A DNA stretch of 64,000 bases from Hymenobacter actinosclerus (GCF_900111515.1 NZ_FOHS01000005.1:168256-232255), one strand, 5' to 3'; positions 8,227 to 17,306 are shown, numbered from the stretch's first letter. Translations and numbers: made by a program. Notes: a model not told the origin generated them from the letters alone.

Positions 8227-9105
8227 TTAACTCTCCTCCTCGTACCGGTCTTCGGGCAGGGGGCGGGCGGCCCGGCGGGGGTGCTGGGGGAGGGGTTCGG
8301 GGTCGTCGGCGCCATCGGCATCGGGCGGCAACACCGCGTCGAGGCGCTGCTGGAGGGCGGGTACTACGCTGAGCACCAGGTAGAGCAGCAGCAGGAACGA
8401 GCCAACGAGCAGCATCAGGCTCAGGTAATCGAGCCAGTCGTGGCGGGCGGGCACGTCGAGGGGGCGGGGGCCGGTATAGGCGGGAGCGGAAGCCAGGTCG
8501 GCTTCGGGCTGGGGCTGGGGGTCTTCGGCTACGGCGGCGGGCCGGTTCAGCGAGGCGGGGGCCACGCCATCGGCGGCGGGGGGCACGGCGGCCCCGTCGG
8601 CGGCTACTTCGTCGGGGGTGGCATCCTGGGAGGCGTTGAACTGGGCCGCGCTCTGCTTGATAACCCGTTGCAGGTTGCGCACCAGCGTCACCCGCTCGTC
8701 GCGCGGCAGCACCCGGATAAAGAACTCGAAGTTGCGGTCGACCAGCAGGCTGTTGAGCTGCTTTTCAAACTCCAGCAAATCGGTGCGCCCCTTGCCAAAA
8801 TGGCCCTTGAACCGCTCCGAAACCCCGTTGTAGTTGCGGAACAGCTTCTTCAGGTCTTCGCGGCCGAAATAAGTGTCAAACTCGGCCCGCGCTTTAGTCG
8901 AGCGGAGGCTTACCGGGTACTTGGCGCGGGTGAACGACTTGTCGTACACCGTTTCCATGGTCCGGAAGTTGAGTTCGTCGACGGTGCGGTCGAACAGGCG
9001 CTTGTTGGCCGCGGCCGGCCCGGTAGCAGTCTGGGCCGACACGAGCAGGGGAAGCACGAGTGCCAGCAACAGTATAAGTAGCGGCAGCGGGCGAAATCGG
9101 GGCAT
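8227..9105 (-). CDS. Hypothetical exported membrane-anchored protein
   Basis: This 292-residue protein is not recognised as a named family. It starts with a signal peptide (PLPLLILLLALVLPLLVSAQ), followed by a charged, mostly helical region of ~130 residues (KSFTRAKYPVSLRSTKARAE...). Next is a low-complexity Ala/Pro stretch (about 155-205), then one strong membrane segment (LSLMLLVGSFLLLLYLVLSV, about 228-250) and a Pro/Arg/Glu-rich acidic tail. The layout suggests an envelope protein with its N-terminal part outside the inner membrane and a short cytoplasmic tail. It lies between dcd and hemL, all leftward, with 121- and 117-base gaps filled by inverted repeats, so it is probably its own unit. 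Confidence 0.8.
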   Translation of the reverse strand: MPRFRPLPLLILLLALVLPLLVSAQTATGPAAANKRLFDRTVDELNFRTMETVYDKSFTRAKYPVSLRSTKARAEFDTYFGREDLKKLFRNYNGVSERFKGHFGKGRTDLLEFEKQLNSLLVDRNFEFFIRVLPRDERVTLVRNLQRVIKQSAAQFNASQDATPDEVAADGAAVPPAADGVAPASLNRPAAVAEDPQPQPEADLASAPAYTGPRPLDVPARHDWLDYLSLMLLVGSFLLLLYLVLSVVPALQQRLDAVLPPDADGADDPEPLPQHPRRAARPLPEDRYEEES

Positions 9106-9152
9106 GTAAGCGCGGTTAGTTCGCGCAAAGGTCGGGGTTTTCGTGATTAGTT

Positions 9153-9209
9153 GTTACGTAAAAGAACGTCATTCTGAGCGGAGCGAAGAATGACGTTCTT
9201 TTACGTAAC
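9153..9209. repeat. Perfect hairpin with GTCATTC repeat
   Basis: GTTACGTAAAAGAACGTCAT.. (9153-9174) is the exact reverse complement of 9188-9209. The loop reads TGAGCGGAGCGAA. The GTCATTC(T/A)GAGCG core recurs in the hairpin at 24983-25075, so this belongs to a dispersed family. It sits just after hemL and may end its transcript. Confidence 0.85.
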
Positions 9210-9222
9210 GAAAAACGAATTC

Positions 9223-10554
9223 CTACAGTCCGTGCGCTTCGATCATCGATTCGCGGCAGGCGGTCAGGTATTGGTCTACCAGCTCGTCGGTCATGGAAGT
9301 GCTGATGAACAGGGCTTCGTAGAGGGCCGGGGCCAGGTAGATGCCGCGATTGAGCATGGCCCGGAAGTAGCGGCCGAACGCCTCGGTGTCGGAAGTTTTG
9401 GCCTCGTCGAGGTTGCGCACGGGCTGGTCGGTGAAGAAGACGCTGAACATCGAGCCCACGCGGTTGACGGTGTAGTTCAGGCCAAGGTCGGCGCAAATCT
9501 GGCGGGTGCCGTCGGCCAGGCGGGCCGTGATGCGGTCCAGCTCGGTGTAGAGTTCGGGATGCTCCTGCAAATACGTGAGCTGGGCAATGCCGGCGGCGGT
9601 GGCGATGGGGTTGCCCGAAAGCGTGCCGGCCTGGTACACCTTGCCGGCGGGCGCCACCTGGTCCATGATGTCCTGGCGGCCGCCGTAGGCACCCACGGGC
9701 ATGCCGCCGCCGATAATTTTGCCGAGCGTGGTCATGTCGGGCGTTACACCGAACAGCTCCTGGGCGCCGCCGCGGGCGAGGCGGAAACCGGTCATCACCT
9801 CATCAAAAATGAGCACGATGCCATGCTGGGTGCACAGCTCGCGCAGGCCCTGCAAGTAGCCCTCGGCCGGGGCCACGAGGCCCATGTTGCCCACCACCGG
9901 CTCCAGAATCAGGGCCGCTACCTGGCCTTCGTTGGCCAGAATCAGCCGCTCGGTGGCTTCCAGGTCGTTGTAGGGGGCGGTGAGGGTGTCCAGGGCCACG
10001 CCCTGCGTAACGCCGGGCGAATCGGGGGCGCCCAGCGTGAGGGCGCCCGAGCCGGCCGCAATCAGAAACGAGTCGCCATGGCCGTGATAGCAGCCCTCGA
10101 ACTTGATGATTTTGTCGCGCCCCGTGTAGCCCCGCGCCACCCGGATGGCCGACATGGTGGCCTCGGTGCCCGAATTCACCAACCGCACCTTCTCGATGCT
10201 GGGCACCATTTTCTTGATCAGCTCGGCCATTTCCACCTCGCGGCGGGTGGGCGCCCCGAACGACAGCGAGTCGCCAGCGGCTTTGCGCACGGCGTCCACC
10301 ACGATATCGGGAGCGTGGCCCAGAATCATCGGGCCCCAGGAATTGATGAAGTCGAGGTACTTATTGCCGTCCACATCCGTCAGCCAGGCCCCCTTGGCCG
10401 ACTGCATGAACACCGGATGCCCGCCCACGGCCCGGAAGGCCCGCACCGGCGAGTTTACGCCGCCCGGAATGTGGTGCTGGGCGCGGGTGAAAAGCTGGTC
10501 GGAGGTGGAAAGGTCGAGGGCAGCCTTGGTGTTAAGTATTGAGTCTTGAGACAT
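9223..10554 (-). CDS. hemL: Glutamate-1-semialdehyde 2,1-aminomutase
   Basis: This 443-residue PLP enzyme converts glutamate-1-semialdehyde to 5-aminolevulinate in the C5 route of tetrapyrrole synthesis. Family marks are PGGVNSPVRAFRAVGG near the start, GCYHGHGDSFLIAAGSG (cofactor loop), LIFDEVMTGFRLARGGAQ (cofactor-binding Asp), TTLGKIIGGGMPVGAYGG with the PLP lysine, and QAGTLSGNPIATAAG. Length is normal. The ATG at 10554 was kept; a later in-frame start would cut into the conserved N-terminal helix. No other hem gene is adjacent. The upstream gap carries the long inverted repeat at 10609-10849. Confidence 0.96.
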   Translation of the reverse strand: MSQDSILNTKAALDLSTSDQLFTRAQHHIPGGVNSPVRAFRAVGGHPVFMQSAKGAWLTDVDGNKYLDFINSWGPMILGHAPDIVVDAVRKAAGDSLSFGAPTRREVEMAELIKKMVPSIEKVRLVNSGTEATMSAIRVARGYTGRDKIIKFEGCYHGHGDSFLIAAGSGALTLGAPDSPGVTQGVALDTLTAPYNDLEATERLILANEGQVAALILEPVVGNMGLVAPAEGYLQGLRELCTQHGIVLIFDEVMTGFRLARGGAQELFGVTPDMTTLGKIIGGGMPVGAYGGRQDIMDQVAPAGKVYQAGTLSGNPIATAAGIAQLTYLQEHPELYTELDRITARLADGTRQICADLGLNYTVNRVGSMFSVFFTDQPVRNLDEAKTSDTEAFGRYFRAMLNRGIYLAPALYEALFISTSMTDELVDQYLTACRESMIEAHGL

Positions 10555-10608
10555 GAGAAAAGTAAAAGCAGGTTAAAATCGGACTGTTCGAGTTGACATT
10601 AGGGTAAC

Positions 10609-10849
10609 GGCTATCCAACTAACTCACATTGCGGACTAGAGCTAGAGCTATTATTAGCTCCCCTCCTAGGAAAGGAGGGGGTGGGGGTGGTTGATGACAG
10701 CAGAACAATTGTTAGCTCTAGTTTCTAATTGATGTTCAACGATTGTCAACCACCCCCACCCCACACTCGCTCGATGCGCGACATTTTCCAAGGAGGGGAG
10801 CTAATAATAGCTCTAGCTTTAGTCCGCAATGTGAGTTAGTTGGATAGCC
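10609..10849. repeat. Long inverted repeat (MITE-like) upstream of hemL
   Basis: The 241-bp unit begins GGCTATCCAACTAACTCACA and ends with its reverse complement. Each arm carries TTATTAGCTCCCCTCC and a (C)CACCCCCACCCC tract. The arms are nearly perfect for about 60 bases and then diverge. It carries no gene and fills almost the whole 315-base gap between hemL and the 597-residue protein. Transposon-derived origin is inference. Confidence 0.85.
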
Positions 10850-10869
10850 AGCACTCAATACTAAACAAC

Positions 10870-12663
10870 CTACCGGAAGCCTACCGGGTTCAGCACTTCC
10901 ACCTCCAGCCGTTCGAGCTTGGTGATGGGTACGTACTGGTTGTCGTGGGCGCCATCGGGGTAGCCGATGCCCTGGAACACGGCCCCCGATACCGGCCCGC
11001 TGCCGGCCAGTGGCTGCTGGAAAGAGGGGCCGTTCTGGTGCAGCTGGCTGCCGAAGAAGTAGAGCAGCTCGAAGCCGGTGTAGGCAAACACCGAGGGCGG
11101 CAGGTTGAGCTGCTGGGTGTAGAGCTGGCGCACCCGCCGTACCCCGGCGTTGTTGCGGTCGAGGTACTTGGGATGGATGAAGTAGATGCCGCGCGAGTCC
11201 AGCTCGCCCAGGCTGAGGCGGTTGTTGTCGAGCCAGGAGGCGTAGGTGATAAGCGGCGGCTTGGCGTTCTGCACCCGCAACGCCGAAAGCGTGAACACGC
11301 CGGCCTTGGGGTTGTCGGACGCCACCACCAGGTGGCCGATGGTCTTCAGGTCGATGCCCCCGAAGCCGGCGGCCAGCGAGGTTTCGTCGTCGGACTTGAT
11401 GCGGCGTAGCTGGAGCACCTTGCCGCCCAGCGCCTCGTAGGCCTGCTTGTAGGCCAGGCCGAAGGCGGTTTCGTCGTTGGTGTCTTCGTAGAGCACCACG
11501 GCCGTGCGCGGGCCGCCGAGGCGAGTGTAGGCAAACTGGGCCGCCTGCCGGGCCTGGGTGGTGGTGCTGGGCTCGAACAGGTAGTGCCAGGCGTTGTCGA
11601 GAACCAGGCTGCCATCCTGCGAAAGTGGGTTAACTACCGCAATCTGGTGCTGCTGGGCGTACTGGGCCAGAATCTTGGAGCCCGACTTATAAACCGGCCC
11701 AATAATCAGGTCCATGCCGGCCAGCTCGGGCAGCGTGAGCACCTGCTTGAGCTGCACGGTGTCGGCGCCGGTGTCGTAGGCGAAAAGCTGCACCGGCCGG
11801 CCGGCCCGCTGGAGCGAGTCCTGGGCCAGGCGCAGGCCGGCGTACAGATCGGTAACGAACTGGTTGCGGCGGCGCTTCTCCCAGCTCGTATCGTTGAACT
11901 CAAAGGGCAGCAGCACCCCGATGTTGTAGCTGCTTTTTTTGGTGCCGCCCAGCCGCGGGGTATACGCGTTGCGGTCGAGCTTGAAGCGGCTGACGAGCTG
12001 GTCGAGCTGGGCCTGGTCGGCGCTGGTGTACCAGCCGCCGCTTATCAGCTTGTCGGCGTAGGCCCGGCCCAGGGCTGCATCCTGCGGAAAGTCTTTTACG
12101 AGGCCCTGGAATACGGCTTTTTCGCCGATGCGGGGCAGGTAGGCAGCTTCCATGTTGGCCCGCTCGGCGGCCAGCGTGCCGGCCGGCAACTGGCCCAGCA
12201 CGGCCAGGGCATTGGCGTAGTCCTGCTGCTCAAACGAAATCTGGCCTTGCAGGAAAAAGGCTTCGGGCAGGCCGGCCCAGTTGGGGTAGCGGTTGCGCAC
12301 CAGGTTGAGCATCTGCTCGGCTTCGGCCCACTTTTTCAGCCGGCTGGCGGCCACGGCGTAGAGGTAGGCCGCCTCGGGGGCCCGCGCAAACTTGGCGGCC
12401 GGCAGCGTGAGGGGCTCCAGCTCCTGCATGGCCAGCGCGTAGGAGCCGCGCTCCACCAGCAGCTTGCCGTTTTTGTAGTGCAAATCCTGGTCGGGACTAG
12501 CTACCACCGCGGCCGCCGCCGGCGTGGCGGCCCGGGCCCGCGGTGGAGCCGGGGCGGCCGGGCCGGCTGGTTTAGGGGCCGGCCGGGACTGGGCCCGCAA
12601 CGGCGGGGCAGCAGTCAGGCCCGCGTAGAGCAGCACCAGGGGCAGGAGGGTAGATAGCCTCAT
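10870..12663 (-). CDS. TPR plus type 1 periplasmic-binding fold protein (LpoA/LppC-like)
   Basis: This 597-residue protein has a signal peptide (MRLSTLLPLVLLYAGLTAAP), an Ala/Pro-rich linker, a helical tetratricopeptide-like region (about 55-235), and then a periplasmic binding fold resembling branched-chain amino acid receptors (NIGVLLPFEFN near 245, DLIIGPVYKSGSK, IAVVNPLSQD, RTAVVLYEDTNDE, PPLITYASWLDNN). The TPR-plus-binding-fold arrangement is that of E. coli LpoA and related Bacteroidota proteins. It therefore acts outside the inner membrane; a role in cell-wall synthesis control is inferred from that similarity, and plain substrate binding is the alternative. Single leftward unit, divergent from icd. 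Confidence 0.82.
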   Translation of the reverse strand: MRLSTLLPLVLLYAGLTAAPPLRAQSRPAPKPAGPAAPAPPRARAATPAAAAVVASPDQDLHYKNGKLLVERGSYALAMQELEPLTLPAAKFARAPEAAYLYAVAASRLKKWAEAEQMLNLVRNRYPNWAGLPEAFFLQGQISFEQQDYANALAVLGQLPAGTLAAERANMEAAYLPRIGEKAVFQGLVKDFPQDAALGRAYADKLISGGWYTSADQAQLDQLVSRFKLDRNAYTPRLGGTKKSSYNIGVLLPFEFNDTSWEKRRRNQFVTDLYAGLRLAQDSLQRAGRPVQLFAYDTGADTVQLKQVLTLPELAGMDLIIGPVYKSGSKILAQYAQQHQIAVVNPLSQDGSLVLDNAWHYLFEPSTTTQARQAAQFAYTRLGGPRTAVVLYEDTNDETAFGLAYKQAYEALGGKVLQLRRIKSDDETSLAAGFGGIDLKTIGHLVVASDNPKAGVFTLSALRVQNAKPPLITYASWLDNNRLSLGELDSRGIYFIHPKYLDRNNAGVRRVRQLYTQQLNLPPSVFAYTGFELLYFFGSQLHQNGPSFQQPLAGSGPVSGAVFQGIGYPDGAHDNQYVPITKLERLEVEVLNPVGFR

Positions 12664-12842
12664 AGACCAAAAAAAGCCAGGGAAGAGCAGATAAAACTAC
12701 GGAGCCACCACCAGCGCGGCCCGCCCGGCAAAGGTAAGGAGTTGCGGCCGGGATGCTAAACCGGGCAAGTTCGCCGCCCGGCCACTCGTTTGAGTAAGGG
12801 CGAATTAGTTAGAAATGTTTGTTGCTTTCATGGTTGATAGTA

Positions 12843-12875
12843 TTGCTATTATTTATGAAAGCAGTTGTATGTTTG
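12843..12875 (+). promoter_or_regulatory. Likely promoter of icd
   Basis: TATGTTTG at 12868-12875 fits the TAnnTTTG -7 consensus of Bacteroidota. A TTG at 12843-12845 lies 22 bases upstream, slightly long for the -33 element. The start codon of icd follows about 50 bases downstream. Confidence 0.45.
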
Positions 12876-12926
12876 TGCGCCGAACCGAAACCGGTTCGGC
12901 CTTCATCCTCCACTTCTCTTTATAGT

Positions 12927-14420
12927 ATGCAGCCCACCAAAACCCCCATTACAGTAGCCGTCGGCGACGGTATCGGCCCCGAAATCATGACCCAGACACT
13001 GCGGATTCTCGAAGCGGCGGGGGCGGCCATTGCGCCGGAGTTCATTGAGGTGGGCGAGCAGGTGTACCTGGCGGGCCACGCCTCGGGCATCGGTCCGGAG
13101 GCCTGGGATTCGCTGGCCCGCACCGGCGTGCTGCTGAAGGCGCCTATTACCACGCCGCTGGGCGGGGGCTACAAAAGCCTGAACGTGACGCTGCGCAAAA
13201 CCCTGGGCTTGTACGCCAACGTGCGGCCCACCCGCTCGCTGTACCCGGCCGTGTTCACCCGCCACCCCGACCTCGACATCGTGATTGTGCGCGAAAACGA
13301 GGAGGACCTGTACGCCGGCATCGAGCACCAGCAGACGCCCGAAGTGGTGCAGTGCCTGAAACTGGTGAGCCGGCCCGGCTGCGAGAAAATCGTGCGCTAC
13401 GCCTTCGAGTACGCCCGCCAGCACGGCCGCCAGCACGTGACCTGCATGACCAAGGACAACATCATGAAGCTCACCGACGGGCTGTTTCACCGGGTGTTCA
13501 TGGAAATCGGCCAGGAGTACCCCGACCTGGGGCAGGACCACCAGATTATCGATATCGGCACAGCCCGGCTGGCCGACACGCCCGAGCGCTACGACGTAAT
13601 CGTGACGCTGAACCTGTACGGCGACATTATTTCGGATGTGGTGGCCCAGATTGCCGGCTCGGTGGGCCTAGCCGGCTCTTCCAACATCGGCGACCACGGG
13701 GCCCTGTTCGAGGCCATCCACGGCTCGGCCCCCGATATTGCCGGTAAGGGCATTGCCAACCCCTCGGGCCTGTTGCAGGCGGCCGTGCTCATGCTCGTGC
13801 ACCTGGGCCAGCACGAGGTGGCCGCCCGCGTGCACAACGCCTGGCTGTGCGCCCTCGAAGACGGCATCCACACGGCCGACATCTACCGCCCCGAAACCAG
13901 CACCGCCAAAGCAAGCACCGCGGGCTTTGCCGACGCCGTAATTGAGCGCCTGGGCCGCACGCCCCGGCAGCTGGCGCCCTTCAAGGCGGCCACGGCCCCC
14001 GCGGGCGCCCCCGCCGCTAAGCCGGTAGCCTCCGCTTACGAGCGGCCCGTAGTGGAGCAGCAGCTGGTAGGCTCCGATTTGTTTTTGTGCTGGAGCGGCT
14101 TCAACCCCAACGAGCTGGGCGAGCAGCTGGCCCGGCTGGCGGGCCCCGAGCTCAAGCTCAAGCTCATCACCAACCGCGGCGTGAAAGTGTACCCCGACGG
14201 CCACCCCGAAACGTTCTGCACCGACCACTGGCGCTGCCGCTTCGTGGCCGCCAACGCCACGGCCACCACGGCCACCCAGGTCGGCTACACGCCCGTAGAG
14301 TTCGGCCAGATTCTCGATTTGCAGCGGCGCCTCACCGAAGCCGGCCTCCTGGTTATTAAAACCGAAAACCTCTACCTCATGGATGGCCAGCGGGCTTTCT
14401 CGCTGGGGCAGGGCGAGTAG
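12927..14420 (+). CDS. icd: NADP-dependent isocitrate dehydrogenase (long, Thermus-type)
   Basis: This 497-residue enzyme oxidises isocitrate to 2-oxoglutarate in the TCA cycle. It carries the isocitrate/isopropylmalate dehydrogenase motifs: VGDGIGPEIM, KAPITTPLGGGYKSLNVTLR (substrate Ser and Arg), ANVRPTRS, VIVRENEEDLYAG, TCMTKDNIMKLTDG (catalytic Lys), the Asp-rich NLYGDIISDVVAQIAGSVG, and HGSAPDIAGKGIANPSG. A C-terminal extension of ~130 residues after about 360 is typical of the Thermus-like form. The frame is open upstream to 12819, but the ATG at 12927 fits the family N-terminus and falls after the likely promoter. Transcribed divergently from the LpoA-like gene and followed by a 63-bp perfect inverted repeat. 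Confidence 0.93.
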   Translation: MQPTKTPITVAVGDGIGPEIMTQTLRILEAAGAAIAPEFIEVGEQVYLAGHASGIGPEAWDSLARTGVLLKAPITTPLGGGYKSLNVTLRKTLGLYANVRPTRSLYPAVFTRHPDLDIVIVRENEEDLYAGIEHQQTPEVVQCLKLVSRPGCEKIVRYAFEYARQHGRQHVTCMTKDNIMKLTDGLFHRVFMEIGQEYPDLGQDHQIIDIGTARLADTPERYDVIVTLNLYGDIISDVVAQIAGSVGLAGSSNIGDHGALFEAIHGSAPDIAGKGIANPSGLLQAAVLMLVHLGQHEVAARVHNAWLCALEDGIHTADIYRPETSTAKASTAGFADAVIERLGRTPRQLAPFKAATAPAGAPAAKPVASAYERPVVEQQLVGSDLFLCWSGFNPNELGEQLARLAGPELKLKLITNRGVKVYPDGHPETFCTDHWRCRFVAANATATTATQVGYTPVEFGQILDLQRRLTEAGLLVIKTENLYLMDGQRAFSLGQGE

Positions 14421-14433
14421 TTGGGCCGACGCG

Positions 14434-14595
14434 GCACCCCACCCCCTAGCCCCACCCCGCTTTATGCGCGGCATCCTCCGGGAGAGGGGGAACTAGCTTT
14501 TAACTTTCTAAACCTAAACAAAGAGCTAGAAACTAGTTCCCCCTCTCCCGGAGGATGCCGCGCATAAAGCGGGGTGGGGCTAGGGGGTGGGGTGC
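14434..14595. repeat. Perfect 63-bp inverted repeat after icd
   Basis: Arms 14434-14496 (GCACCCCACCCCCTAGCCCC...) and 14533-14595 are exact reverse complements around a 36-base loop. It begins 13 bases after the icd stop, so it could end that transcript, but no T-run follows. The CCCCTCTCCCGGAGGA-type core marks it as a dispersed palindrome. Confidence 0.9.
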
Positions 14596-14649
14596 AACGT
14601 AAGGCCCCTTTTTAATCCGAATTTAAGCTCGATTTAACGCTATCTTAAG

Positions 14650-14678
14650 TTTGGGCCTGGCTGGGCCAGGTACCTTTG
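14650..14678 (+). promoter_or_regulatory. Likely promoter of the TetR-efflux operon
   Basis: TTTG at 14650-14653 and TACCTTTG at 14671-14678 are separated by 17 bases and match the Bacteroidota TTG / TAnnTTTG promoter type. The regulator gene starts about 115 bases downstream, leaving room for an operator. Confidence 0.5.
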
Positions 14679-14793
14679 TCGTAGGTTTCAAAGGGAAGAA
14701 AGGCCGCCGGCTCCTGCCCGGATAGCATTATTTTGCGCCACCTGGTTAGTATTACTATTAACGGGTGAAGTCTCGCCTCTATTGATTCCGACT

Positions 14794-15465
14794 ATGAACC
14801 CCCTACGCATCGACCTGAATGAACGACTTTACCTGCGCGACCCCCAGGACACGGAGCTGGGCCGTCGGCTGATTGCCGAAAGCGTGCAGCTGATTGATGA
14901 AATCGGGCTGGAGCAGTTTACCTTCAAAAAGCTGGCCCAGCGCATGGAATCGACCGAGGCCTCGCTCTACCGCTACTTCGAAAACAAGCACCGGCTGCTG
15001 GTTTACCTCGTGTCGTGGTACTGGGCCTGGCTGCGCTACCAGATCCATTTCCATACCCACAACGTGCCCGATGCGGCCCAGCGCCTGCGCCTGATTCTGG
15101 GCATCCTCTGCCGCGCCCACCACGACGACCCCGCCACCACCCCGCTCGACGAGGCTGCCCTCTACCGCATCGTGGTCAACGAGGCCTCCAAGGCCTACCT
15201 CACCCGCGACGTAGACGAGGACAACCGGGCGGGCCTGTTCCGCGAGCACAAGCGGCTGGTGGCCGAGGTGGCCGAAGTCGTGACGGAGCTGGCGCCCGCC
15301 TACCCCTTCCCGCGGGCGCTGGTGAGCACGCTGGTGGAGGCCGCCCGCAAGCAGCACTTTTTCGCCCGCCACCTGCCGGGCCTCACCGACGCCCAAAACC
15401 CCGCCAGCCAGGAGCAGGACCGTTACCGCTTCCTCGAAACCCTGGCCTTCGGGGCGCTGCGCTAA
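14794..15465 (+). CDS. TetR/AcrR-family transcriptional regulator
   Basis: This 223-residue protein has a TetR-type DNA-binding domain at residues ~20-70: LIDEIGLEQFTFKKLAQRM then ASLYRYFENKHRLLVYLVSW, the classic helix-turn-helix with the TxxSLYRYFxxK motif. The C-terminal ligand domain is not a known subtype. The first ATG at 14794 (MNPLRIDLNERL) was chosen; a TTG four codons earlier is less likely. It lies 58 bases upstream of the ABC/HlyD/TolC genes on the same strand, so it probably controls that exporter, possibly as a repressor relieved by the exported compound. That role is inference from position. Confidence 0.9.
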   Translation: MNPLRIDLNERLYLRDPQDTELGRRLIAESVQLIDEIGLEQFTFKKLAQRMESTEASLYRYFENKHRLLVYLVSWYWAWLRYQIHFHTHNVPDAAQRLRLILGILCRAHHDDPATTPLDEAALYRIVVNEASKAYLTRDVDEDNRAGLFREHKRLVAEVAEVVTELAPAYPFPRALVSTLVEAARKQHFFARHLPGLTDAQNPASQEQDRYRFLETLAFGALR

Positions 15466-15523
15466 GCCCTCGGCCAAGGGGGCAGGCGCGGTTTACCACT
15501 GAGTTAATCCGAATTCCTGCCCT

Positions 15524-17227
15524 ATGGCCAACGCCGCTTCTTCGCTCACGCCTGTCCGGCGCCTCTTGCAGCTGCTGCACGCCGAGCGGCGCGACATCAC
15601 CTACCTCTACATCTACGCGGCCCTGACCGGCCTCATCAGCCTGACGCTGCCGCTGGGCGTGCAGTCGGTGATTGGCTTTGTGAGCAGCGGCGACGTGAGC
15701 ACCTCGCTGGTCGTGCTCATCAGCTTTATTGTGCTGGGCACGTTTGGGGTGGGGGCCTTGCAGGTGATGCAGCTGTACCTGGTCGAGTTTGTGCAGCAGC
15801 GGCTGTTTGCGCGCATCAGCTTCGATTTTGCCGTGCGCCTGCCCCGGGTGCGCACCGAGGCCCTCGACGGCCAGTACCTGCCCGAGTTGATGAACCGGCT
15901 GCTCGACGTGCCCACCCTGCAAAAGGGCCTTTCCACGCTGCTGATTGAGTTTTCGGCCGCGGCCCTGCAAATCCTGTTCGGCCTGCTGCTGCTCTCCTTT
16001 TATCACCCGGTTTTCATCGTGTTCGGCCTGCTGCTGATTGGGCTGCTGGCCCTGCTCATCCGCCTGACCGGCCCCGGCGGCCTCGACAGCAGCCTGGAAG
16101 AATCGAAGTACAAATACCGGGTGGTGGCCTGGCTCGAAGACGTGGCCCGCACCGTGAACACCTTCCGCCACGCCCCGCGCCAGCAGCTGGCCCTGAGCCG
16201 CACCGACGAGCTGGTGGACGGTTACCTGACGGCCCGCCAACGCCACTTCCGGGTGCTCATCACCCAGTTCTGGGGCTTCGTGGCCTTCAAAAGCCTTATT
16301 ACGGCCGCTTTGCTCATTATCGGCTGCTGGCTGCTGATCAGCAAGCAGCTCAACATCGGCCAGTTCGTGGCCGCCGAAATCGTGATTATCCTCATCATCA
16401 CGGCCATGGAAAAGGTGCTGCTCAAGATTGATGTGGTGTACGACGCGCTGACCTCGCTCGACAAAATCGGCCACGTGCTCGATTTGCCGCTGCTGCCGGC
16501 TACCACCGGCACCCTCACGCTGCCGGCCGCCACCCCGCCCGCCGGCCTGCGGGTAGAAGTGCGCGAGCTGAGCTACCGCTACCCCGGCAACGAGCAGCCC
16601 ACCCTCCAAAAGGTGTCGTTTAGCGTAACGGCGGGCCACACGCTGGGCCTGGCCGGGCCCGACGGCTCGGGCAAAAGCACGCTGCTGAGCGTGCTGGCCG
16701 GCCTGCTCGCCGACTACACCGGCATGGTGGCCTACGACGGCCTGGCGCTGCGCGATTTAACTGCCGGCAGCCTGAGCAACGAGTTGGCCGACAACATCTC
16801 GCACCGGGGCCTGTTCGAGGGCAGCCTGCTCCAGAACCTGACCCTCAACCAACCCGGCATCGGGCCCGACGATGTGGCCTGGGCCCTGGAGCTGGTGGGC
16901 CTGCGCGACGAGCTGTACGCCCGCCCCCAGGGCCTGAACACGCCCGTCGGGGTGGGCACGCCCTTTTCCGACAGCGCCCGCCAGAAGCTGCTGCTGGCCC
17001 GCGCCCTGGTTAGCCGCCCCCGCCTGCTGCTGCTCGACAACCCGCTGCTGAGCGTGGAGCGCGCCGAGCGCCACCGCATCTTGCGCCGCCTGCTGGCCCC
17101 CGACATGCCCTGGACGGTGCTGCTGGCCAGCCACGAGCCCGACACGCTGCGCCTCTGCCACCGCCTGGCCCTGCTCCAGGAGGGCCGCATAGTAAAGGAA
17201 GGCGACTTCGCGGCGGTAATGGGGTGA
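15524..17227 (+). CDS. Type I secretion/efflux ABC half-transporter with degenerate NBD
   Basis: This 567-residue protein has an ABC exporter membrane domain (about 25-320, six hydrophobic segments) and a nucleotide-binding domain (about 345-560). There is no C39 peptidase. Walker A is intact (GPDGSGKST), and so is the switch His (LASHEPDT). The signature loop reads FSDSARQ where LSGGQ is expected, the Walker B glutamate is replaced by Asn (LLLLDNPLLSVE), and the Q-loop region reads NISHRGLFEG. ATP binding without normal hydrolysis is possible. It is the first gene of an ABC-HlyD-TolC set under the upstream TetR gene and probably sits in the inner membrane. The substrate is unknown. Confidence 0.88.
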   Translation: MANAASSLTPVRRLLQLLHAERRDITYLYIYAALTGLISLTLPLGVQSVIGFVSSGDVSTSLVVLISFIVLGTFGVGALQVMQLYLVEFVQQRLFARISFDFAVRLPRVRTEALDGQYLPELMNRLLDVPTLQKGLSTLLIEFSAAALQILFGLLLLSFYHPVFIVFGLLLIGLLALLIRLTGPGGLDSSLEESKYKYRVVAWLEDVARTVNTFRHAPRQQLALSRTDELVDGYLTARQRHFRVLITQFWGFVAFKSLITAALLIIGCWLLISKQLNIGQFVAAEIVIILIITAMEKVLLKIDVVYDALTSLDKIGHVLDLPLLPATTGTLTLPAATPPAGLRVEVRELSYRYPGNEQPTLQKVSFSVTAGHTLGLAGPDGSGKSTLLSVLAGLLADYTGMVAYDGLALRDLTAGSLSNELADNISHRGLFEGSLLQNLTLNQPGIGPDDVAWALELVGLRDELYARPQGLNTPVGVGTPFSDSARQKLLLARALVSRPRLLLLDNPLLSVERAERHRILRRLLAPDMPWTVLLASHEPDTLRLCHRLALLQEGRIVKEGDFAAVMG

Positions 17228-17238
17228 AGGGCAGGTTC

Positions 17239-17306
17239 ACCTATCTACCCCATTACCCCATCACCTGCTCACCCCATCACCTGCTCACCCCATCACCCCA
17301 TCACCC
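17239..17306 (+). repeat. Short tandem CCCCATCA repeats between ABC and HlyD genes
   Basis: The gap is built from CCCCATCA/CCCCATTA units and two 16-base units CCCCATCACCTGCTCA in tandem. It ends only a few bases before the hlyD-like ATG. Copy number changes here would alter the spacing before that start. Confidence 0.8.
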
